Assembly: GCA_045598285.1 (NCBI GenBank)
Contig: JAZLLU010000036.1
Span: 1-64,000 of the forward strand
Origin: RGIG5612 sp045598285
Lineage (GTDB): Bacteria > Bacillota > Clostridia > Lachnospirales > Lachnospiraceae
Length of the DNA: 64,000 bases
Direction: 5' to 3'
The position numbers were made by a program, and so were the translations under genes. Shown piece after piece: positions 24,801-33,378 of the stretch. Below the pieces are notes generated by a model. The model was not told the origin of the DNA. It saw only the letters and a list, made by a program, of their open reading frames with translations, and did not search any database. Position 1 is the stretch's first letter. Every line of letters begins with the position of its first letter.

Positions 24801-25879
24801 GCTATATAGTACCAATCGGACCATACCATCCAGCGCTCGAAGAGCCGGTCCATGCAAGATTAAATGTTGAGGGAGAAGAAATAAAAGATGCCGAAGTGTT
24901 TATTGGATATAACCACAGAGGTATCGAAAAACTTGCTCAGCAAAAAAACTATATTCAAACACTTGTAATGGTTGAAAGAGTTTGTGGTATTTGTTCACAT
25001 TCACATGCTTTTAGCTTTGCTATGGCAACTGAAAATTTAGGTCAATTAGAAGTTCCTAAAAGAGGTCAATATATTCGGGTTATAGTTGCTGAGTTAGAAA
25101 GACTTCATTCACATTATTTGTGGCTGGGAATTGCTTTGCACCTTATTGGACATGACAGTTTATTTATGCATACCTGGGATGATAGAGAAGCAATTATGGA
25201 TATCTTAGAAGAAATTTCTGGTAACCGTGTTAACTACGGAATGGTAGGAATTGGCGGAGCTAGAAGAGATATTTCTGATGAAACGAGAATTCGCGTTTTG
25301 CAGATGCTTGATAAAATTGAAAAATCAAATGAAAAATTAAAAGATATCCTTCTTTCAGATAAAACAGTTGCGCTTAGAACAAAAGGAGTAGGTATCTTAA
25401 CAACTGAAGATTCAAAAAGAATCGGTGCAGTTGGTCCACAAGCACGTGCTTCCGCTGTTCCTGTTGATGTTAGAAAAAATGCTCCTTATAGCAGCTATGA
25501 TGATTTTGATTTTGATATCGCTGTATTTGGTACATGTGATGTTTTCTCTAGAGTTGTTGTAAGAGTTTTAGAAAATTTTGAAAGTATAAAAATTATTCGT
25601 CAGGCACTCGATACACTTCCTGAAGGACCAATCAATTTAGGAAATAGATTCTTTAAGATTCCTGAAGGTGAAACTATGGTTAGACATGAAGCGCCACGAG
25701 GACAACTTTGCTATAAGGTTGTATCTAAAGGCGGAGATTGTCCTGCCCGCGTAAGTATCCATGTTCCGACGTTCAAGAATGCACCAACAGTTCCAACTAT
25801 GCTTAAAGGAAATTCGGTTGCTGATGCAGGACTTATTATAGCTAGTATTGACCCATGTTTCTCATGCATGGATAGATAG
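24797..25879 (+). CDS. mbhL: [NiFe] hydrogenase large subunit, group 4 (MbhL/EchE type)
   Basis: 360 residues homologous to NuoD. The four nickel ligands are present: RVCGIC (C63, C66) and DPCFSC (C354, C357). The protein ends at R360 of DPCFSCMDR, so it lacks the C-terminal extension that a maturation protease removes in many hydrogenases; some CooH/Ech-type subunits are also described as tail-less. It catalyses H+ reduction or H2 oxidation at the cytoplasmic face. The hypA gene starts 8 bp later. Confidence 0.95.
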   Translation: MSYIVPIGPYHPALEEPVHARLNVEGEEIKDAEVFIGYNHRGIEKLAQQKNYIQTLVMVERVCGICSHSHAFSFAMATENLGQLEVPKRGQYIRVIVAELERLHSHYLWLGIALHLIGHDSLFMHTWDDREAIMDILEEISGNRVNYGMVGIGGARRDISDETRIRVLQMLDKIEKSNEKLKDILLSDKTVALRTKGVGILTTEDSKRIGAVGPQARASAVPVDVRKNAPYSSYDDFDFDIAVFGTCDVFSRVVVRVLENFESIKIIRQALDTLPEGPINLGNRFFKIPEGETMVRHEAPRGQLCYKVVSKGGDCPARVSIHVPTFKNAPTVPTMLKGNSVADAGLIIASIDPCFSCMDR

Positions 25880-25886
25880 GAGATTT

Positions 25887-26228
25887 ATGCACGAACTAGC
25901 TATTACGGAGGGCATAATGGAAGCGGCATTGCCAGCAGCATTAGAATCTGGGGCAAAAAAGATTTTAGAGATTAGACTTAAAATCGGTGAGCTTTCAGGG
26001 GTTATGCCAGAGTGCATAGAAGAATATTTTGGCATAATAAGTAAAGGCACCATTGCTGAAGATGCAAAACTTATTTTTGAAAAAATTCCGATTTCGGTTC
26101 ATTGCAATGAGTGTAACTTTGAAGGCAAAATTGAAAAAGGGTCCAGCACATGTCCTAAATGCAATTCGGAAAATTTTAAGATAATTACTGGACGGGAATA
26201 TTTTGTAGATAACTTAAAAGTAGAATAA
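25887..26228 (+). CDS. hypA: HypA, nickel metallochaperone
   Basis: 113 residues. The N-terminal MHE motif binds nickel, and CNEC / CPKC near 73-93 forms the structural zinc site. It delivers nickel to the large subunit, normally with the GTPase HypB, which is not in this window. ATG 25887 is used because AGGAG lies just upstream and MHE must be N-terminal. It lies inside the hydrogenase operon rather than beside hypCDE. Confidence 0.95.
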   Translation: MHELAITEGIMEAALPAALESGAKKILEIRLKIGELSGVMPECIEEYFGIISKGTIAEDAKLIFEKIPISVHCNECNFEGKIEKGSSTCPKCNSENFKIITGREYFVDNLKVE

Positions 26229-26266
26229 AAATAACTAAAGGTTTTAATAATAGAAGGAGGAGCGAA

Positions 26267-26812
26267 GTGAGAAAGACAACATTTCCCGCATTTATAGCGA
26301 CTTTTATAATCAGCTATTTATTGTGGCTTGTCTTAACCGGTCAGGTTATCGATATCTTCAAGGGTGCACCTAATATCGAAATACTAATTGCCGGTGTTGT
26401 TGTCTGTGTTCTTGTGGCATTGTTTTGCGCAAGATTTTTCATCCACAAGAATCCATGGCATCTGTTTAAGCCAAAGAGATTTTTCACATTGCTGTATTAT
26501 TGCATAATTGTTTTTATGTGGGAACTCATTAAAGCGAACGTAAATATGGCTTTGATTGCACTAAATCCAAAGCTAAAAATCAAACCGGGGTTTGTTAAAA
26601 TTCCTTCGGAAGTTGTTAGCGAATATGGCCAGGCTATGCTTGCTAACTCAATAACTTTAACACCGGGAACAATGACAATGGATATAGTTTCTCAAGAAGG
26701 AAAAACTTATTACTACATCCATTGGATTAATGTAGAAAGTCAAGACCCTAAAGAAGCGGCAGAAGCTATAAAGGGTACAATGGAAAAATGGATCAGGAGG
26801 ATTTGGGATTGA
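26267..26812 (+). CDS. mnhE: Mrp-type antiporter subunit E (MnhE/MbhA)
   Basis: 181 residues, GTG start after AAGGAGGAG. About three N-terminal membrane helices and the conserved SITLTPGTMTMDI segment near 124 define MnhE. This begins the ion-translocating half of the complex. The stop overlaps the next start. Confidence 0.9.
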   Translation: MRKTTFPAFIATFIISYLLWLVLTGQVIDIFKGAPNIEILIAGVVVCVLVALFCARFFIHKNPWHLFKPKRFFTLLYYCIIVFMWELIKANVNMALIALNPKLKIKPGFVKIPSEVVSEYGQAMLANSITLTPGTMTMDIVSQEGKTYYYIHWINVESQDPKEAAEAIKGTMEKWIRRIWD

Positions 26813-27063
26813 ACGAGTTTATTTTCTTTGCAATTTGTTTTGCAACAATGGCTTTGGTCCTTGTCTATAGACTGATCAAAGGACCTACGGCAGCAGATAG
26901 AGTGGTGGCTGCAGATTCCATAGATATCGTAGTTGATATGGCGATGATTTTGTTCGCGATGTATTCAGGAAGAAGTATCTATGTAGATGTTGCATTTATC
27001 ACTGCTATTTTTGGATTTATTGGAACACTTATTATTTCAAAATATTTGGAGGGCAAACTATGA
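26809..27063 (+). CDS. mnhF: Mrp-type antiporter subunit F (MnhF/MbhB)
   Basis: 84 residues with three membrane helices and YRLIKGPTAADRVVAADSI, the MnhF signature. The start is taken as TTG 26809, 8 bases after AGGAGG and overlapping the upstream TGA; an in-frame ATG at 26788 precedes that ribosome site and is less likely. Confidence 0.85.
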   Translation: MNEFIFFAICFATMALVLVYRLIKGPTAADRVVAADSIDIVVDMAMILFAMYSGRSIYVDVAFITAIFGFIGTLIISKYLEGKL

Positions 27064-27401
27064 GAATTGTTATTGATATCTTAGTCGTTATCAGCATATT
27101 GTTCGCCCTTGCTGGTGTTGTTGGAATAATTCGTATGCCAGATTTATTTACAAGAATGCAATCTAGCACGAATATTGCAACACTCGGAGTAATAGGTGTT
27201 TTAATTGGCGGAATTTTATATGCTGCAATTTATTTGCATGATGCAGACATGGCAATAAAGATGGCCGTGTTACTTGTATTTTATTTAGTAACAAACCCTA
27301 TAGCATCACATGCTTTGGCAAGAGCAGGCTATAGGCACAAAGTTAAACCGACAGACAAAACTGTCTGCGACAAATATGGGGAGGATTTAGAAGATGAGTA
27401 G
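27060..27401 (+). CDS. mnhG: Mrp-type antiporter subunit G (MnhG/MbhC)
   Basis: 113 residues, about three helices, with GIIRMPDLFTRMQSSTNIATLG, the PhaG/MnhG signature. ATGA overlap with the preceding gene and a short overlap with the next. The C-terminus (YRHKVKPTDKTVCDKYGEDLEDE) is cytoplasmic. Confidence 0.9.
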   Translation: MRIVIDILVVISILFALAGVVGIIRMPDLFTRMQSSTNIATLGVIGVLIGGILYAAIYLHDADMAIKMAVLLVFYLVTNPIASHALARAGYRHKVKPTDKTVCDKYGEDLEDE

Positions 27402-27654
27402 TGCTATTTTTTCATTACATACAATTGTTTTAGTAATTGTTATTGTTGCTGCATGCTTCGCAATCTTTTCCAAGAAGCTTCTTACTAGTGCAATTGCACT
27501 GGGCGTTACAGGTACAACTATTGCATTGACTTTTATGTTATTGCAAGCACCTGATGTTGCGATTGCAGAGGCAGCAGTTGGCGCAGTTCTTACAACTGTG
27601 TTATTTATCATTGCAATACGAAAAACAACAAAGAAGGAGGATGAAGAAAAGTGA
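27394..27654 (+). CDS. mbhD: Hydrogenase/antiporter subunit MbhD-like (DUF4040)
   Basis: 86 residues with three helices and LQAPDVAIAEAAVGAVLTTV, the DUF4040 motif found in MbhD and in the C-terminal part of MrpA. The lysine-free, acidic-residue-containing helix (D54, E58) is thought to take part in ion passage. Confidence 0.9.
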   Translation: MSSAIFSLHTIVLVIVIVAACFAIFSKKLLTSAIALGVTGTTIALTFMLLQAPDVAIAEAAVGAVLTTVLFIIAIRKTTKKEDEEK

Positions 27655-28010
27655 TTAAAAAAATTATTGTTTTAGTAAGCATCCTAGTTATCTTTGTTGC
27701 AGGAGTATTTGCAGCTTTATATGCATATAGAAATGATAATATACCTTATGAAGGCGAAACAAATGTAATTGATCTTATCAATGATGCTACGGATTATAAT
27801 AACAAGGATGCACAAGGCATTGCAGATATTATCATTAATGAAAACCTTGAAAAGACAATGGCAGCTAATAATGTTGCAGCTGTTGTATTTGACTATCGTG
27901 GTTACGATACATTAGGTGAGGCGTTTATTCTTGTTACAGCTATAGCAGGAACATTTATAATTTTAGCCACACATAAAAGAAGAGCAGCAAAGAAGGAGGA
28001 TAAGTCATGA
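27651..28010 (+). CDS. mbhE: Hydrogenase/antiporter subunit MbhE-like
   Basis: 119 residues, GTG start overlapping the previous TGA. An N-terminal helix, a soluble loop, and NNVAAVVFDYRGYDTLGEAFIL, the MbhE signature also seen at the end of MrpA. Together with the preceding gene it supplies what MrpA's C-terminus provides in standard antiporters. Confidence 0.88.
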   Translation: MIKKIIVLVSILVIFVAGVFAALYAYRNDNIPYEGETNVIDLINDATDYNNKDAQGIADIIINENLEKTMAANNVAAVVFDYRGYDTLGEAFILVTAIAGTFIILATHKRRAAKKEDKS

Positions 28011-28504
28011 AGTTCAAAGATGGTATTGAAGAACGTCAGATAATTGTTAAATGTGGCGTAGACAGAATCCTCCCATTCGCACTTTTGTTTGGTGTTTATA
28101 TTATTTTATTTGGAACTATAAGCCCTGGTGGAGGATTCCAAGGTGGTGTTATGGTTGCGAGCACAGCAATATTCTTATACTTAGGTTATGGATATAAGAC
28201 AGCTTCAGACGCAGTTAAGTTTAGATATTTAAGCGTGATAGAATCAATCGGTTCAATTCTATATGTTCTTTTAGGATTTGTTGGAATTTTTGCCGGAGCT
28301 GTTTTTGCAAAGAATGTATTTTTTGATGATGGTGAAGTAGGAAACTTAATTAGTGCTGGAAATATCACATTCATGGGGTATGCAGTTGGTATTAAGGTGC
28401 TTACGGGCATGGGCTTCCTTATCTTGTTACTTCTAGGCCTTTTGGCGCCAGGAGTAGGCACAAGACAGGAGGAAGGTTTCATAGATGAGGAGGATGACGA
28501 ATGA
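28007..28504 (+). CDS. mnhB: Mrp-type antiporter subunit B (MnhB/MbhF)
   Basis: 165 residues, four helices, with GTISPGGGFQGGVMVAS near 43, the MnhB motif. ATGA-type overlaps on both sides show tight translational coupling. Confidence 0.9.
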   Translation: MKFKDGIEERQIIVKCGVDRILPFALLFGVYIILFGTISPGGGFQGGVMVASTAIFLYLGYGYKTASDAVKFRYLSVIESIGSILYVLLGFVGIFAGAVFAKNVFFDDGEVGNLISAGNITFMGYAVGIKVLTGMGFLILLLLGLLAPGVGTRQEEGFIDEEDDE

Positions 28505-28860
28505 TAATAGTTAACTATTTGGCATCATTAATCCTTATTTGTTTGGGACTATATGCTCTATGTACACAAAAGAATTTGATAAAGATGGTAATCGGACTTA
28601 GTTGCATCGATTACGGTATAAACCTATTTATTGTAAGCGTAGGATTTAATGAGCATGGTACAGCACCTATTTTTACACTTTCGGATTTACTTAATGGGGT
28701 TACAAGTACATACTTCGTAGACCCTGTACCACAAGCTTTGACGCTTACATCGATAGTTATTGGTGCATGCGTTGATGCTATGGCACTTTCACTTATAATT
28801 AAGATTTTCCAGAAGTATCAAACAATTAATGTAGATGAAGTAAGGAGGATTCGCGGATGA
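28501..28860 (+). CDS. mnhC: NuoK-like antiporter subunit (MnhC/MbhG)
   Basis: 119 residues, three helices. LIKMVIGLSCIDYGINLFIV and DPVPQALTLTSIVIGACVDAMALSL match MnhC/NuoK, including the conserved acidic residue region used in proton transfer. Confidence 0.92.
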   Translation: MIIVNYLASLILICLGLYALCTQKNLIKMVIGLSCIDYGINLFIVSVGFNEHGTAPIFTLSDLLNGVTSTYFVDPVPQALTLTSIVIGACVDAMALSLIIKIFQKYQTINVDEVRRIRG

Positions 28861-30773
28861 TATTCTATGAACATTTTCCGGTAATCGCCGTAATGGGATT
28901 GTTCCTCGGAGCTTTCTTACTAGAGATTTTCGGAAAGAATAATAAAATAGTTAGAAATATCTTAGCTATTTTCTTTACAGGTGGAGCTTTTGTGCTTATA
29001 GCATATCTAGCTATTCCTATATTGATGTATGGTGAAGTTATTTCTTATTGGATGGGTGGATGGACCCCGGTTGCAGGATATGCAATTGGTATTGGATATG
29101 AGGTTGATGCATTAAGTTTCTTCTTTGCACTCCTCGTTGCATTTACATCCCTTATGTCATGCATCTTTTCATTTAGATATACAGAGGAAGATGACCACTT
29201 AGGCCATTACTATACCTTATCGCTTATGCTTACGGCATCTGTTTTAGGTCTTGTAATGACAGGTGATATCTTCAATATGTTTGTTATGATTGAAATCATG
29301 ACATTCTCATGCGTAGCTTTGACAGCGTTTAGAAACTATAAAAAGGGTGCACTTGAATCAGCATTTAAGTATTTGGTTATTGGTTCAGTTGGATCAAGTT
29401 TTATTTTAGCGGGCATCGCACTTGTATACCTTGAGTGCCATACATTAAATATGGCCCAACTTTCATCAATACTTTCAGGTGGACTTTCAACAACAACGGT
29501 TATGGCGCTTTCACTTATATTTATAGGTTTTGGCGTTAAATCTTATATTGTTCCATTCCATACTCCGGCAGCAGATACTTATACGACTGCACCAACATCT
29601 ATTTCAATGATGTTTGCAGGAATGGTTAATAAAGCCGGTGTTTATGGCATGATAAGAGTAATGTTCATTGTGTTTGCCGCTGTAGATTCAAAAGCTCTTC
29701 AAATTATCTTGGTGGTATTTGGAATGATAACAATGTTTGTAGGTGTAACGATGGCACTTGCACAACATGACTTTAAGAGACTTTTAGCTTACCATAGTAT
29801 TTCTCAAATTGGTTATGTAATTATGGCAATCGGTTTAGGAACATCACTTGGTATTCAAAGTGGACTTTTCCATGCAATGAACCATACATTGTTCAAAGGA
29901 TTATTATTCCTTTGTGCTGGAGCAGTTCTTTATTCTGTTGGAACTACTGACCTTGATAAACTAGGAGGTCTTTCAAAGAAGATGCCAAAGACAACGATTT
30001 GTTTCTTGATTGGTGCATTCTCGATTTCCGGATTACCACCGTTTAATGGATTTGGATCAAAGTGGATGATATATCAAGCAGCTTATCAAAAGGGCATTGA
30101 AAGTAATAACTTTTTGTTCATTGTTGCAACCGTTGTAGGAGTTGTTGTTTCGGTTATGACATTAGCTTCTTTCATTAAAGTTACACAGGCAGTATTCTTT
30201 GGACAACTTGGAGAGAAATGTAAAGATGCTAAAGAAGTTCCTCTTTCAATGAGAATTCCTATGTGGATTATGTCAGTACTTTGTTTGATTACTGGTGTTG
30301 CATATTCGCCAATTAGCGAGTACTTGCTTGTACCAGCTACGAATGCAACACTTAATATTTCAAAATACATAGATAAAATGATGGGATTAGATTATGCTGC
30401 AAAGGCAGGAGTAACAAACAAACCTATTCAAGCAGCAGAGTTTGGATTCTGGAATCCAATACTTTGGCTACTTCTTTTTATAATAATTTTAGTAGCAGTT
30501 TTCATCGTAGTTCTTACAAGCCAAAATTCGAGAGGCCCTGTGCTTGAAGCAAAAGAAGAACAAGATGGAAAATACGCAACGTTCTTTGGCGGAGAAAAGA
30601 GTGAACATAGCCATGTAAGTGGTAGTGATCTTTTCTGGGGCTTTAAGAAAAACTTTAAGGGTTACTTTAAGTTTATGGATACAGCACATGATGGCAATTT
30701 AAATAATTATGCTATTTGGCTTGTTGTTACAACAGCAATAGTAGTAATTGTTATGTTTGTCACATTTCTATAG
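28857..30773 (+). CDS. mnhD: NuoN/MrpD-like proton- or sodium-translocating subunit (MbhH)
   Basis: 638 residues with about 14 helices. YTLSLMLTASVLGLVMTGDIFNMFVMIEIM contains the key glutamate helix, and AYHSISQIGYVIMAIGLG is the conserved discontinuous-helix motif of the antiporter family. A C-terminal extension (about 560-638) with a soluble loop and a last helix goes beyond MrpD. This is the main ion channel of the complex. Confidence 0.92.
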   Translation: MIFYEHFPVIAVMGLFLGAFLLEIFGKNNKIVRNILAIFFTGGAFVLIAYLAIPILMYGEVISYWMGGWTPVAGYAIGIGYEVDALSFFFALLVAFTSLMSCIFSFRYTEEDDHLGHYYTLSLMLTASVLGLVMTGDIFNMFVMIEIMTFSCVALTAFRNYKKGALESAFKYLVIGSVGSSFILAGIALVYLECHTLNMAQLSSILSGGLSTTTVMALSLIFIGFGVKSYIVPFHTPAADTYTTAPTSISMMFAGMVNKAGVYGMIRVMFIVFAAVDSKALQIILVVFGMITMFVGVTMALAQHDFKRLLAYHSISQIGYVIMAIGLGTSLGIQSGLFHAMNHTLFKGLLFLCAGAVLYSVGTTDLDKLGGLSKKMPKTTICFLIGAFSISGLPPFNGFGSKWMIYQAAYQKGIESNNFLFIVATVVGVVVSVMTLASFIKVTQAVFFGQLGEKCKDAKEVPLSMRIPMWIMSVLCLITGVAYSPISEYLLVPATNATLNISKYIDKMMGLDYAAKAGVTNKPIQAAEFGFWNPILWLLLFIIILVAVFIVVLTSQNSRGPVLEAKEEQDGKYATFFGGEKSEHSHVSGSDLFWGFKKNFKGYFKFMDTAHDGNLNNYAIWLVVTTAIVVIVMFVTFL

Positions 30774-30787
30774 AAAGGAGGTCCGAT

Positions 30788-31747
30788 ATGTACATACTTC
30801 AAACACTTTTAATTTTGTTTTATATTTTAATATTCCCGGGCTTTCTTTTCGTTTTTGTAGTTGGCCTTTTACTTGCTGGAATTGATAGAAAGATTTTAGC
30901 AAGAATGCAAAAGAGAGTAGGCCCGCCAATTTTGCAACCGTTTTATGATTTCTTTAAGCTTATGGGAAAAGAAACAATTGTTCCTAATGCTGCGAACAAA
31001 GCGGTTTATTTAATTGCACCACTAGCAGGGCTGGCAAGTTTAGTTACACTTAGTACATTTATTCCAACACTAGGATTCTTTGCCTTCACAGGTTCAGCCG
31101 ATTTAATAGTTATTTTGTACTTGTTAACTATTCCAGCAGTTGCAATGATAGTTGGTGGTAGTGCATCAGGTTCACCTTATGCGGGAGTAGGTATTTCTCG
31201 TGAAATGGTAACTATGATGGCTTATGAGCTTCCACTAATTATGGTATTTATAGCTATTGCGAGAGTAGTTGGTGGTGGTGCTTTAAGTTTTTCAATGGAA
31301 AACATTATACTTTTCCAAAACGCAAATGGATGTCTTATTGCTCATCCGGCATTAATTCCGGCAGCAATCGCATTCCTTCTTATAATTCCAGCAGAGGTTG
31401 GAACACAACCTTTTGATGTTGCTGAAGCAGAAACTGAAATTTGTGAAGGTGCTGTTGTTGAATATAGTGGAGCTCCTTTAGGAATATTCAAACTCAACAC
31501 AGCAATTAAGATGTTTATTATGACAGCACTCTTTACAAACTTATTCCTTGGTGGAATCAACACTGGAATAATTGTATTGAATGTTTTAATTGAACTTGTT
31601 ATATGCGCAGGACTTACAATTCTTTGTATGACCTTAATTCATGCGATAACAGCTAGACTTAAAGTTGAACATTTATTTAAATTTTACTGGATTGTAGTTT
31701 CAGGATTAGCTTTAATAAGTCTTATCCTAGTATTTATTGGTCTATAG
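30788..31747 (+). CDS. mbhM: NuoH-like membrane anchor subunit (MbhM/EchB)
   Basis: 319 residues, eight helices. RMQKRVGPPILQPFYDFFKLMGKE is the NuoH signature, and EVGTQPFDVAEAETEICEG the quinone-cavity loop retained in hydrogenases. It links the catalytic head to the antiporter arm. ATG 30788 is used because of AAAGGAGG at 30775-30782. Confidence 0.92.
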   Translation: MYILQTLLILFYILIFPGFLFVFVVGLLLAGIDRKILARMQKRVGPPILQPFYDFFKLMGKETIVPNAANKAVYLIAPLAGLASLVTLSTFIPTLGFFAFTGSADLIVILYLLTIPAVAMIVGGSASGSPYAGVGISREMVTMMAYELPLIMVFIAIARVVGGGALSFSMENIILFQNANGCLIAHPALIPAAIAFLLIIPAEVGTQPFDVAEAETEICEGAVVEYSGAPLGIFKLNTAIKMFIMTALFTNLFLGGINTGIIVLNVLIELVICAGLTILCMTLIHAITARLKVEHLFKFYWIVVSGLALISLILVFIGL

Positions 31748-31759
31748 GAGGTAGAAAAT

Positions 31760-32227
31760 ATGTTTAAGAAATTAATTGCTAATTCAACAGCTAAATCTCC
31801 TTGGATCTATCATATTAACACCGGCTCATGTAACGGATGCGATATTGAATTGGTAGCAGTTCTTACACCTAGATATGATGCTGAAAGATTTGGTTTTAGG
31901 CTTGCTGGAACACCTAGACACGCAGATATAGTTGTTGTTTCTGGACCAATTACGAGCCAATCAAAAGATAGACTCGTAAGAACATTAGAACAAGTTCCAG
32001 AACCAAAGGTTGTAGTTTCAATTGGATCTTGCCCACAGTCTGGAAATGTATTTAAGGGCAGTTATTCAATCGAGGGTCCACTTGAAAAATATGTGCATGT
32101 TGATGTTGCAGTAGCGGGTTGCACACCTAAACCCGAAGCAGTTATAGAAGGTCTTTACAAAGCAACTCAAATATTAAAAGAAAAAAGACTTGCTATGACT
32201 AGCAAGAAAGGAGGCGAGAATAAATAA
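31760..32227 (+). CDS. mbhJ: [NiFe] hydrogenase small subunit (MbhJ/EchC, NuoB-like)
   Basis: 155 residues with the four ligands of the proximal [4Fe-4S] cluster: C24, C27, C91 and C121 (GSCNGCD, GSCPQSGN, GCTPKPE). It passes electrons to the NiFe site. Overlaps the ferredoxin-type gene by one base. Confidence 0.94.
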   Translation: MFKKLIANSTAKSPWIYHINTGSCNGCDIELVAVLTPRYDAERFGFRLAGTPRHADIVVVSGPITSQSKDRLVRTLEQVPEPKVVVSIGSCPQSGNVFKGSYSIEGPLEKYVHVDVAVAGCTPKPEAVIEGLYKATQILKEKRLAMTSKKGGENK

Positions 32228-32601
32228 TGAAATTTCCATTTTTACCAATTGCAATTAAGAATTTATTCTCAAAACCTAGCACCGTTCTTTTTCCACAAGT
32301 TAATGTAGATGCTAAACCGAATTATAGAGGACGTATAGAATACGACCCTACAAAGTGTGTTGCTTGTGGACTTTGTATGAGAGTTTGTTCTCCAGCTGCT
32401 ATTGACAAAACTGTTGAAGAAGTGGAAAATGGACAAAACATTACTTTTACATTTAATCTTACAAGTTGCACTTTTTGCGGAACATGTGCAGACTTTTGCG
32501 CAAAGAAAGCAATAACTATGACAGAAGACTACCATATGGTAGCTACTGATGTAAAAGATTTAATGGTTAAAGGAACATTCTTTAAGGAGAAAAAACAATG
32601 A
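32227..32601 (+). CDS. mbhN: 2x[4Fe-4S] ferredoxin-like subunit (MbhN/EchF, NuoI-like)
   Basis: 124 residues with two clusters, CVACGLCMRVCSP and CTFCGTCADFCAKK. It accepts electrons from soluble ferredoxin and hands them to the small subunit. ATGA overlap with the final gene of the operon. Confidence 0.93.
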   Translation: MKFPFLPIAIKNLFSKPSTVLFPQVNVDAKPNYRGRIEYDPTKCVACGLCMRVCSPAAIDKTVEEVENGQNITFTFNLTSCTFCGTCADFCAKKAITMTEDYHMVATDVKDLMVKGTFFKEKKQ

Positions 32602-33236
32602 AAAAAGGACTGAAAAAATTTTTTATTAGCAAAACAGCAATACTTGTATTTGCATTAGTATCAATTTGTTTCTGGGCTCTTTGGGGAGTTGGATGCTTAG
32701 TAAATGGCTTCAATTATAGTATTGCTAGCGATGCAATATTCTATATTGCACTTATTGTTGGATTACTTATTGCGTATACATCAGGCGAAACAAATGTGCA
32801 AAAAGCTTTGATCGGAGCATTACTTTTACTCCTTTGCAATAGTAACCTTGAAATATTTTGGACATATCTCATTCAAGGTGATTTGTTTTTTATAATAATA
32901 GATTCAATCACATTAGTTTTGGCAATAATTATTTTTATTGGACACCTTGTTCAACAAACAGACCATGCTGGAAAAAGTTCTTCATTACTCTTAAATCAAT
33001 GTTGTGGCATTATGGCTATTATTCTTTTGATTTATGCAATTAGACAATTAATATTTATTCCAGAACCACGCCTTGATGATTTCCCATTTATCTTTGCTTG
33101 GGTTCTTACATACTTGTTCCTTATTTGTATAGAAACACGTATTCAAGTTTACAAACAAATTCGTAATGAAAATCGTGCAGCAGGCACTTGGACAGAAGAA
33201 AAACGTCAAGAAGCAAAAGAACTCTTTAAATTATAA
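32598..33236 (+). CDS. Membrane protein of unknown function, last gene of the hydrogenase operon
   Basis: 212 residues with about six transmembrane helices (near 14-36, 46-62, 68-84, 93-113, 133-152 and 164-180) and a basic/acidic C-terminal tail. I recognise no family. The 4-bp overlap with the ferredoxin-like gene and the terminator just after it make it a member of the operon. No MbhI homologue is otherwise present, so it could replace that or act in assembly; this is inference. Confidence 0.75.
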   Translation: MKKGLKKFFISKTAILVFALVSICFWALWGVGCLVNGFNYSIASDAIFYIALIVGLLIAYTSGETNVQKALIGALLLLLCNSNLEIFWTYLIQGDLFFIIIDSITLVLAIIIFIGHLVQQTDHAGKSSSLLLNQCCGIMAIILLIYAIRQLIFIPEPRLDDFPFIFAWVLTYLFLICIETRIQVYKQIRNENRAAGTWTEEKRQEAKELFKL

Positions 33237-33311
33237 TATCAATGTAGGACGTAGTTGTTTGACACATAGTCAAAGAAGAAAAACTACTTAACATCTTTAT
33301 AAACAGATTAA

Positions 33312-33337
33312 AACCGGGATTAACTTCCCGGTTTTTT
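33312..33337 (+). terminator. Terminator of the hydrogenase operon
   Basis: AACCGGGA pairs with TCCCGGTT across a 6-nt loop and is followed by T4. It ends the roughly 9-kb operon. Confidence 0.92.
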
Positions 33338-33378
33338 GTAAGTTGATTTTTCATTAACCTTTAAGGGAGTAAAACAGA

